NCBI GenBank assembly: GCA_000697055.1
Contig: JNDT01001804.1
Coordinates: 1-15,213, forward strand
Direction of reading: 5' to 3'
Origin: Saksenaea vasiformis B4078
Lineage: Eukaryota; Mucoromycota; Mucoromycetes; Mucorales; Saksenaeaceae
DNA: 15,213 nt
Below, in pieces: positions 7,718 to 15,213 of the stretch. A program made the translations under genes and the position numbers. A model generated the notes under the pieces. It was not told the DNA's origin, did not search any database, and worked only from the letters and a program-made list of their open reading frames with translations. The first letter of the stretch is position 1. Each line of letters begins with the position of its first letter.

Positions 7718-8014
7718 CAAATATCTACTCATAGATCAATTATTTATAGCAAGTCTAACTGAACAGTTGTAAAAGGAGTATTATATTTTGGAAACAGCTA
7801 GATTACTAGGTTATCAAAAATACCTTCAGATGCGAGACTGAAATGTAGCAGTTGCTTCCTGAAGGCTTTCCTTTCTACCTATTTGAGATGAAGACATCCG
7901 AAGGCACAGATAGGACTAGTTATAACTTCCTCTTCAGTTATAAAGCGAAATTTATGGTTTATAGTTGCATTATCATATTACTACTAGAGACTAACTCATT
8001 GCACAATCTGAAAA
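7718..8014. other. Non-coding gap between gypsy and Plavaka relics
   Basis: No gene is visible. A TATA-like string on the minus strand (TATAAATA, complement of 7741-7748) lies about 100 bp upstream of the gypsy Gag ATG and could be its old promoter. No CACTA-type inverted repeat was found near 8014, although the Plavaka 3' end should be close. Confidence 0.35.
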
Positions 8015-11000
8015 CTATTGGTCATTATCCAAATTCCCCGATTCAGCGCCATCCTCAATGGAGATGCTCTCTATAGAGTCTGAAAAGGCATTTTCTTCTA
8101 TCTCTGGAAGCCATGAATCTACCATTGACCATGCATACCTGTCAATATCATGGTTCAAAAAATAATACCAATAAAGGTCAGCATTCACAGTTCCAGAGCT
8201 GAAGTCAGGAACTATGTACACTGATCGTTGAATCTGCTGCACATTGACGATGAAGAGACCATGGTAATTATATTGCAGCACTGGTTGGAGGATGCGCATC
8301 CTGGTGGGGTAAGTATTTTCGATTATGAGAAATCTCTGTGCTACACATAGTTCAAGCATTTCGCCTTTGTATTGGGCAGTGAAAAAGCAGAGGACTTGTC
8401 CATAGTATGGATTATTGTCATCATTTCCAAATGCTGCATAATCATATCTCCGCCATCCATAAAAAAGTTCACGAGCATGTACTTTATCTTGAATAGGAGC
8501 TCCATCGTCATCACAATCTTCTATAGCCAATGATCAATATACCACTATCTGTTAGCAAGCAGCATAGTCTTTAGGAGTTCAATATAATAATCATACTCGT
8601 ACAAACCACTTCTGTATCTAACGATGGCATATTAACCAAGCTTCTTCTTGCAGAATGACCCTCAATATCAGTATTGATATAGGAACGAATCAGTGTCTTA
8701 ATGCACGAAAACGATGGATCCAATGAAGTTAGCCTGTCAACAGTTTGTGGAGTGTCAGTTTGAGACTTTAAGACATACTTCCTTGGAAGAATGAATGCTT
8801 CTGAGGCAAGTTGAAGAGGAAGAGGGGTACAAGCTGTCATATCATGCAGAGCATCACGTCGTTCGATATATTGCACCATCTACAATAAGTTAGCCTAAAA
8901 TCACAGATGGAAACACCTACTTGAACGATGGATTGGTTGCCATATTGACGATTTGTGCATCTAGCTGGTTGTTTTGCATCCATTCGGTGTTGATGTTCGG
9001 TTTGCTGTGTACTGTAAGCATTTGTGACTCCTCTGGACCTTATGTCCTTAGCATATTTGGATAGCATATGGTTTTTTGAGAATGCCATGTTACTCTGAAG
9101 TAGATCGATAAGTAACTGGGAAAATATCACTGTTCCTTGATTTGATGTATCTTACATGGAAGTATTTCTGAAATATAATGCTATACCTGTGGTACAGCTT
9201 CAGTGATTGTTCCATCTCTTGAAGCGTTCGATCAGTATGCTCATTACTAGTAGCATGATAAAAGAAATCAATAAAATGACAGATACAAATGCAAGCTTGG
9301 GCCTCGATAAGGTCATGTGTACATGCTAGAACAACCTAATGCACCAAGCGCTGATTAGTTGTATATTTGGACACCACTATAGCCCAACCGCCATATGATC
9401 TTTCATCTCGCTGTAAGTCAGGTTTGTCAGATTACTTAGAAAGAAACCATTCTGAAATTGATGATGATTTCTATATGGTGGCAATTCTGCAGCCCTATGA
9501 AGTCGTTATAATATATTGTCAGTAGCACCTATTACCATCTGTTGACTTCGTCCATTCCTTTGTTTGATTTATGGCGTTGTTTGATCATCCATTCAATGCA
9601 ACTAAGCAGATGCTTGTAAACTCCACCGAGTTGATGAAGATCATCAACAAGCAAACTGCTATAAATGTCGAACGTCGCTAGGTCCCAGAAAGCATTCTAA
9701 TTGTGTAGTAAGCTGAATCGACTGGATTATTGTAAGTTGACTTACTACCTTCACTAGGTTAAATGAATATGCTTTACACATGATCTCTGCTTGGTTCTTT
9801 TGACCCTCGTTGATCAGTATATGCGCATGGCTGTACATGTTTCTCATAATTTCTGTTGTTCATTGATGAATCTGTAGACTTGATAGACCTGCAAAGTTTT
9901 CCGTGAATTCAAAACATCATGGACAACTCCTTTGCTGCGTTTCCATGCTTCACTAGAGTCAGCAATCGTCTAGCACGTTAGTTATTTAGCTACTAGGACA
10001 ACACTTCCGCATAGTAGACAAGCACTCACTGCTCAGGTAAATCAGCTGTATAGCACGCCAAAACTGGTACGCAGCGATATATTCTATTATGAGGTCCTCG
10101 GAAAAGGAAGGATCTAGTGTATATGAAAAGGTGAGAATTTCGAAATGCACAGTCTATGGTAAGTAAGAGCACTATGGATGCAGCCCCTTCAGATAATGAA
10201 GGACTATATCTGATACAGACAAAATAGTCAACTCACTTGTTGGGGGAATTATGTGCAAACGGTCTTAACACCAAGGAGAGACAATGATGGAATATTGCTT
10301 GCTTTGCCAACCAGAACCATGGTGATTTGCCATCATGAGAAGATTCAACTATCAGAAAGAAGGCCAAAACATGACTAGAGTGGGCTTTTTTGCTGTTTCT
10401 CAATGTCATCGGCATGTTCCCTTACCATGAAGTCCATAAATAAAGCATGATCATTGAACAGAAAATTTCATTTTACCTAATTTTAAATAGAGAGGCCATG
10501 CGTTATGTCTTCCATGACCTGACATGACTCTCTGGTCAGACGACAACATTAGAGGCAAGAGGACATCGCCTGGTGATATTTGGCGCTGCTGTTCATATCC
10601 CAATGAGTCCTTCTTCCATTCAGTAATGCACAATGTACCTGAAGTTCTTCCCACCATTGATCACTGTATAAATCAGTGTATATCCACTCTCCACCTCTGG
10701 TGACTATCACTGCATTGAGGATAGTATTATTTCAAAACGATATGTGTCCAAAAAGATGCTCTGACAAGCGCTGAATATCCTGATAGACAAACTGGATTTC
10801 ACCAACATCCTCCAGAAATTGCTGCTTTTGATCAGTTGGGAAGTCTTCAACATCATCGAGAGCTATTTTGTACATCATAAATGGCTATGCTGTAGTTATG
10901 ATGTTAGCTCATCACTGCCTGACTCTTCTAATAAAGTTCATCTCAGTATGATTACCATTTTCAATTCCTGGTCAAAGTCCTGTTCAATCCACTGATACAG

Positions 11001-11236
11001 AAGATCCATTGTCTTTGTATTGATACTGACAGGCTGCTCTGAGCGATAGACATTGTCAGCTACTTTTTGCACAATGCTGATTAGTCTATAAATTAATATG
11101 GTATAAATCTCTCAATAGGATTGATTCGTGTGCACCTGGAATAAAGAGACTTTGACAACTCTGCATCAATAGCGAAATTTGCTAATTCGAGCTCTATGTC
11201 TTGCATAGTAGATGTTGCAGTCGAGTTATCAGCAAT
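8015..11236 (-). pseudogene. Plavaka-type (CACTA-related) transposase, 5'-truncated
   Basis: Plavaka transposases are fungal cut-and-paste enzymes related to CACTA. Recognisable blocks in order: GGEWIYTDLYSDQWWEEL, ISPGDVLLPLMLSSDQ with AWPLYLKLG, MTLRNSKKAH and VLAFFLIVES, VLACYTADLPEQ, AFWDLATFDIYSSLLVDDLHQLGGVYKH, FIDFFYHATSNEHT, the TEHQHRMDAKQPARCTNRQ block, MVQYIERRDALHD, and the C-terminal YYGQVLCFF domain ending at 8015. Removing GT-AG introns at 11086-11135, 10885-10955, 10589-10638, 10421-10476, 9697-9748 and 8880-8920 keeps the frame; others are likely near 10200, 10000 and 8549-8606. Damage: TGA at 10732-10734 and 8534-8536, others near 9850-9930, and a one-base frameshift near 9935. 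The frame is open up to the hAT boundary at 11236, so the N-terminus lies beyond that insertion. Confidence 0.85.
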
Positions 11237-11263
11237 TAGGGGTTGGCACGAACGAATACGAAT
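11237..11263 (+). repeat. hAT 2 terminal inverted repeat
   Basis: It reads TAGGGGT, then TGGC, then ACGAACGAATACGAAT. It matches the end of hAT 1 (1147-1173, inverted) except in the four-base spacer. It marks the 3' end of the element relative to its minus-strand transposase. Confidence 0.87.
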
Positions 11264-11289
11264 GAATATATAGATATTTGTATTCGTTC

Positions 11290-11443
11290 GTCATATAGAA
11301 ATAAATATTCATATTCATTCGTCAAGTAAGAATGAATATTCATATTCGTTCGTTAAATAGAAATGTATATTCATATTCGTTCGTCAAGTAAAAGCGAATA
11401 TTCATATTCGTTCGTCAAATAAAATGAATATTCGAATTCATTC
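11290..11443. repeat. hAT 2 subterminal repeats, 5 x 31 bp
   Basis: Five head-to-tail units start at 11290, 11321, 11352, 11383 and 11414. Each begins GTCAAGTAA or a variant and ends ATTCATATTCGTTC. The first four are exactly 31 bp, the last about 30. The ATTCGTTCG core also occurs in the inverted repeat itself, as expected for transposase binding sites near hAT ends. Confidence 0.88.
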
Positions 11444-11473
11444 GATTATTCGAGTAGTGCCATTTTTATTATT

Positions 11474-11660
11474 TGCATGTCATTCGTTAATGTTGCAATT
11501 AACACGATGTCAATTAAGTAAAAAGAGAAGAAAAGAGAAAAGATATGTCCTTCACTAATGTTGTAATTAATGAGGCGTCAGTTAAGCGTGAGGTTGAGTA
11601 AAGAAACGTACATCGTTTGCAAATGCTGTAATTAACTAAGTGTCCATTAAACTATTGGAG
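11474..11660. repeat. Three diverged repeats of about 65-68 bp in hAT 2
   Basis: The anchor AATGTTGCAATTAA (or AATGTTGTAATTAA, AATGCTGTAATTAA) starts at 11489, 11557 and 11622, each preceded by a CAT/TGTC-like string and followed by GTCAATTAAG or a variant. The copies are clearly related but diverged. They occupy the 3' non-coding part of the element between the subterminal array and the coding region. Confidence 0.7.
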
Positions 11661-11740
11661 CAGTAAAAAAAAAAAAAAAGAACTAATTCAGAAACGTAAT
11701 CCAAGAGAAAGGTCCAATTGAGACAGTAAACACTTTTATT

Positions 11741-14061
11741 CTATATATCCAAAAGTTTGGACCAAGCATCTACTAACACACTATACTTAACTGTTTCAGG
11801 TTTCAAACAGTTACGCGAAAATGGCACAAAGAACTTTGTATGCGAAAAGCAACATTCTGAAAGTGCAGATGAGGTGGGAATCGCCAAATACCTGCGAGCC
11901 ATTTCCGCCAATTGGGGCCACTGACGACTGCAGTTGGCCCAGTATTCAAGAATGCTAATCGTCTCGTCCACAATCAGTTCGGCAATGTATTCTGTCAACT
12001 CGTCCTGCCACTGCCTGTGTTGGAACAGACTGAAGCCTGGAGTACGCGCGGCCTGAGTGTGACGCGTGCAGCAAAAATCAGCGTTCCAAGTCTCAGTTAC
12101 TTGTTGTACTGATTCTGCCACGTAATGTTCCTCCCAACCCTGGTCTTTCCACCACTGGAATTTGGCACGGGGGTCCAGTGTCATCGTTATTGCATATACC
12201 GCCTTTCCTGTCTTGGAGTAGTATTTCTGTAACTTCTGCTGTGCCAGTTCTGTTGCATTGGACAGGACAGGGAATTCCTATAAATTCAGTGATTAGCCTT
12301 TTCCTTGTTTGCACTCAGTTAACTTACTCTACCTGCACTGTGATGGTAATCTTCCAGGTGGTCGATCAACATGTTGTATCCAAGTATCGTATTTGACAAA
12401 GATGGGTATGTCTCTGCGCAAAGTATTCATGTAAGCTCAAAAAAAGGTTGCAGGACGGTGTTAACTTCTTGAAGGACGTTCCACTCCTGTTCATTCAAGG
12501 TGTACGCTTCCAATCCTGATATTCCACTGCACGCCATGTTGTATGCCCTGGACATCTCTAGCCCTTGTTCAATCATCACATAAGTAGAGTTCCACCAGGT
12601 TCGGATGTCAAGAAGAAGCATCTTCAGTGAAGTACCGCTTTCACCAACCTCCAAGGTGGAGCTTGCATTGCTGATGGCCCTGCAACATTCCCTGTAGTGA
12701 TCAAGACGCGAGGGAGACGAACGGATCTTGTTTACGCCTTTATGAAAACGATGCAGAATTGTACCTTTTGATAAAAAAGATAAGTACAACTGACTGGAAC
12801 GATTGAAACAAAAACAAGATACTTACCAGGATGGTCTCTTTCTGCAGTGTCAGTGGTATCTTCATTCTCATTCAATTCTTGTAATTCGTTTTCAGGAGCT
12901 GCAGCATTTAGGCCATTCACAATGATTGTCTGGACAGAGAGGTTCATTACATGAGCAATGCAGGAGATGTGGTTACAATCAGCATTGAACATGGCAGGCG
13001 AAACCTCCATCTCAATGATATGGGACATGGTAAGCATACTGCTGGCATTATCCATGGTGATAAAAAAAGCGCGTTTTATCAAGACCCATAGCCCTGAGGA
13101 GACCAACAAAAGTAGACGCCATGTTTTCTGCGCTATGAGGACTGGAAAGTGGCTTGAATCCAATGGTTACAGACTTCTGCTTCCAGTTATCGTCGATCCA
13201 ATGTGCAGTGATGCCCAAGTATGCATCTCGCCACTCACTGGTCCAGGCATCAAGTGTATATGAGAGGAATGGTTGCTGCTGAAGAAGAAGACTGATCTGC
13301 TCGTAGTACAATTTGTAGGCTGCTTCAAGGTCTCAGCGAATAGTTCTTGCACTTGGAAGTAACAGCTGTTGATCACTCAGTGCCACTTGGGCAAGATGGA
13401 CGAGCTTCTGGAGGTGCGAATTCTCAACAGTAGTAAACAGCAAGGCAGATGACACCACGTAACCAAGCAATACTTTATGGAACGTTTCCTCCATAAATGG
13501 TGTATTGAGAACTGATGAATGAGTAACGAATGTGTCAATCGTCCCTTTTTGCCCAGTATGGAGGCTCGCCTTTACTGTCTTCTCATTGATACCATGCGCC
13601 ATTTTCAAGTGATGCATAATATTGCTTGTTGTAGAGCCGACTCTCTTGTACTTGAGGTTACAAAGTAGTCCTCCAGGGAATGGATACTGGCAATGAATGT
13701 ACTTGACACCTGTTTCCTCATCGGTCTGGATCTTGGCCCATTGGTTTTCATATACCCAACTTTTTCTGGCCTTCTTGCAGTTGGTACGTGTTACAGCAGT
13801 GGCAGCGACATCAGCATCATCATTCAATGTATCAATGCTGGCAGAGGAACCTTGTGAAGTTGACATAAGGGACAACGACCGCGACACAGGTAAGGTAGAG
13901 CTAACCAAAAATTCGATGCTCTCATTCTAATGCATTAACGATGTTAATTATTAAGTTTTACGCATGTTCTATGATATAAGATGTTTACTTACGCTAGCAT
14001 CTTCAAGTACATCAAATTCGGCATGACGCTTTTGAGCAGAGATAGAAGATTCAGGTACGTT
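11741..14061 (-). pseudogene. hAT transposase with BED finger, four exons, truncated and broken
   Basis: Exon 1 remnant 14061-13993; introns 13992-13927 (66 bp), 12826-12765 (62 bp) and 12327-12278 (50 bp); last exon 12277-11741, ending at TAG. All are GT-AG and join in phase. Domains: a BED-type zinc finger (WVYENQWAKI, Cys pair, then SNIMHHLKMAH), the catalytic core with Asp in TLDAWTSE, Asp in TMDNASSM and the Glu of WWNSTYVMIEQ, then the C-terminal dimerisation domain (WPQLAEMARRYLAIP). Damage: TGA at 13333 (after SARTIR) and at 12427, plus a one-base frameshift in a run of seven T near 13068. SAPSER of the family is SALSEC here. The first coding part was removed by the LTR element, so a native start cannot be given. 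Confidence 0.9.
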
Positions 14062-14227
14062 TGTCGTGTCTGAGATATAATCTATCGCTGTGTCAATATA
14101 ATAGACATGATCTCTGATCATATAAATACAGCCATAGCTAGTAATTAGTTCCTGGTCTACTTTTCTACCAAAATAAACGACACCCTTCAGTCTCACTGTA
14201 CTTATCAGTTCCAGTCACGACACAACA
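14062..14227 (+). mobile_element. Probable 5' LTR (166 bp) of an LTR retrotransposon
   Basis: The unit begins TGTCGTGTC and ends GACACAACA, so its ends are near-perfect inversions starting TG and ending CA. A TATA box, TATAAATA, stands at 14121-14128. A Gag gene on the same strand starts 107 bp downstream, the usual spacing for a 5' LTR. The left boundary falls inside hAT exon 1, which explains why the hAT frame and its 5' inverted repeat are missing further right. ACGTT (14057-14061) is the expected target duplication. No tRNA-type primer site (TGG...) follows. The second LTR is outside the window, so the call rests on structure alone. Confidence 0.6.
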
Positions 14228-14333
14228 TTTTTTTACAGTGAATACTACAACACACTCGATCACAAAAAAAATCAAAAAACAAACCTTTATATTTTCGTTT
14301 AAAAACAACAACAACAACAACAACTTAACAACA
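14228..14333 (+). promoter_or_regulatory. Gag leader with CAA repeats
   Basis: The 106-bp stretch between LTR and Gag starts with a T run, carries TACAGTGA at 14234-14241, and ends with six CAA triplets (14306-14323) followed by CTTAACAACA just before the ATG. CAA-rich leaders are unstructured and favour ribosome loading in several viral and plant mRNAs; that role here is inference. Confidence 0.5.
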
Positions 14334-15213
14334 ATGTCTGCTATGAATGATAACATCAATCAGCAACCCGACATCACCATGGGTGAAAATGGAACGGAGC
14401 TCAACTTGAGCAGTCTTTCGATCCAATCGCAGCCTCAGGAACAACTCTCCGCTACCAGTTCCATTACCTCGTCTGGTGTAGTAAGCCCCGAAGGTAAAGC
14501 TTTGGCTGTGTACCGTGCATTGCAATCGCAAGCCTCTGCTTGTGAGAATGAGTATCAGGACTTTGTCCTAAATCGTGCTGGGTCTGGGGAAAGAACCAGG
14601 GCTCTCAATGCCCTACAAGAGGCCAAGGCGGAAGTGGAAGCTTACCGCCAAGTTTGTAAGGTCAGCCACCCGAACTGTCCCGAGTTTTTTACTTGGGAGG
14701 AATTGGCTGCCAAGCAAGCGGCCATCAATAACAGGACCCGATCAGTGGATGGACCTTCTCCTTTGGAGGGCTGCTATATCCCTCGCGATCTTCCTGTACT
14801 TCAAATTGTGGGAACACCACGCTGGCATAATGGTAAAATTGTGCACATCTCTGCTGAAATGTTTTTGAGAGCATTCGAAAAAGAGCTGCACGCTTGTAAC
14901 TTGCCTGTGGAAGAACATTGGAAACGTCTTCTCCCTAAGTCTTTTGATGATGCTCAAACGATCTGGTTTGACAATGAAATGAGAAATTCGCCCTCGATCA
15001 GATGGCTCGAAATGCGCACCAAAATTGTGGATAAGTTTGACACGCCTGAGCAGAAACTTCACGGTATGGAGACCGTTATCCACATGCGCCAAAAAAGGGG
15101 AGAACCACTTCAAACATATGTCCGGCGCTTCCACCAAAGAAGCATTGAAACTGGCTTGAATCAATACCACGTTCCAATGATAGTCGCTTTACTTTCATCG
15201 CTTGTACATAAGG
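14334..15213 (+). CDS. gag: LTR retrotransposon Gag, intact, runs off the right edge
   Basis: This is an open frame of 293 codons from ATG 14334 to the window end, with no stop; it is the longest open frame here. The start is preceded by AACA, a favourable context, and there is no earlier ATG in the leader. Residues 1-60 are Ser/Thr/Gln-rich and probably disordered, about 60-110 are helical, and from about 200 onward the retrotransposon Gag capsid-like domain appears: TIWFDNEM (Trp at residue 211), WLEMRTKIVDKFDTPEQ, and GEPLQTYVRRFHQRS. It would package the element's RNA; protease and polymerase domains should follow outside the window. CpG dinucleotides and CGN arginine codons are common, in sharp contrast to the gypsy relic at 3400-7641, so this copy looks recent. 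The exact family (most likely Ty3/gypsy) cannot be fixed from Gag alone. Confidence 0.85.
   Translation, partial: MSAMNDNINQQPDITMGENGTELNLSSLSIQSQPQEQLSATSSITSSGVVSPEGKALAVYRALQSQASACENEYQDFVLNRAGSGERTRALNALQEAKAEVEAYRQVCKVSHPNCPEFFTWEELAAKQAAINNRTRSVDGPSPLEGCYIPRDLPVLQIVGTPRWHNGKIVHISAEMFLRAFEKELHACNLPVEEHWKRLLPKSFDDAQTIWFDNEMRNSPSIRWLEMRTKIVDKFDTPEQKLHGMETVIHMRQKRGEPLQTYVRRFHQRSIETGLNQYHVPMIVALLSSLVHK

Larger units (their letters stand above)
11237..14061 (-). mobile_element. hAT DNA transposon 2, 5' end cut by LTR element
   Basis: The element reads right to left. Its 3' terminal inverted repeat begins at 11237 with TAGGGGT; then come 31-bp subterminal repeats (11290-11443), a second repeat set (11474-11660), a 15-base A run (11665-11679) and the transposase gene (11741-14061). 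The 5' inverted repeat is missing, because an LTR retrotransposon starts at 14062 inside the first visible exon. TCAGCAAT (11229-11236) is the expected 8-bp target duplication on the visible side. The insertion lies inside the Plavaka transposase reading frame. Confidence 0.85.

Noticed and set aside
10451..10657. Frameshift in the Plavaka gene between the WWEELQ and ISPGDV blocks
   Set aside because: A 50-bp GT-AG intron (10589-10638) joins the two blocks in phase as WWEELQ-QRQISPGD, so no frameshift is needed.
11290..11443. CRISPR-like array
   Set aside because: Units are contiguous 31-bp tandem repeats without spacers, next to a hAT inverted repeat in a eukaryotic setting.
13969..14196. 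A separate 75-residue minus-strand gene upstream of the hAT transposase
   Set aside because: The part from 14062 on lies in the LTR-like unit, and the part below 14061 is the hAT first exon, ending at a GTAAGT donor. The frame is a chance fusion.

Overview
The window looks like a transposon graveyard from a filamentous fungus. Evidence for a eukaryote: a nuclear-type tRNA-Ala gene with internal A and B boxes, and short GT-AG introns (about 41-71 bp) that restore reading frame when removed. Evidence for a fungus, most likely of Mucoromycota type: the combination of a Ty3/gypsy element, BED-finger hAT elements and a Plavaka-type transposase with many tiny introns. The phylum is inference. I see no ordinary host protein gene.

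Layout, left to right. (a) 399-1173, + strand: 3' part of a hAT element (transposase C-terminus, CT-rich tract, subterminal repeats, terminal inverted repeat ending at 1173). It interrupts a Gag-like reading frame on the minus strand (1174-1490). (b) 1491-2204: AT-rich sequence without a gene. (c) 2205-2659: AT-rich tandem repeats leading straight into tRNA-Ala(AGC) at 2660-2732, followed 30 bp later by a solo-LTR-like unit (2763-3088). (d) 3400-7641, minus: one continuous Ty3/gypsy gag-pol frame with no frameshift, broken by 22 in-frame stops, 20 of them TGA. (e) 8015-11236, minus: a multi-exon Plavaka-type (CACTA-related) transposase relic, cut at its 5' side by the second hAT. (f) 11237-14061, minus: a second hAT of the same family, with 3' inverted repeat, 31-bp subterminal repeats and a four-exon transposase. 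(g) 14062-15213, +: start of a younger LTR retrotransposon (166-bp LTR, CAA-rich leader, intact gag running off the edge), inserted into the first visible hAT exon.

The pieces therefore nest: LTR retrotransposon into hAT, hAT into Plavaka, and separately hAT into a retrotransposon gag. The main signal is mode of decay. The gypsy element has been damaged almost only by C-to-T change at CpG (CGA arginine codons turned to TGA, other CpGs to CpA), with no indels and no bias in the base before the C. That points to deamination at methylated CpG rather than classical RIP. The gag at the right edge keeps its CpGs and has no stop, so it looks recent.
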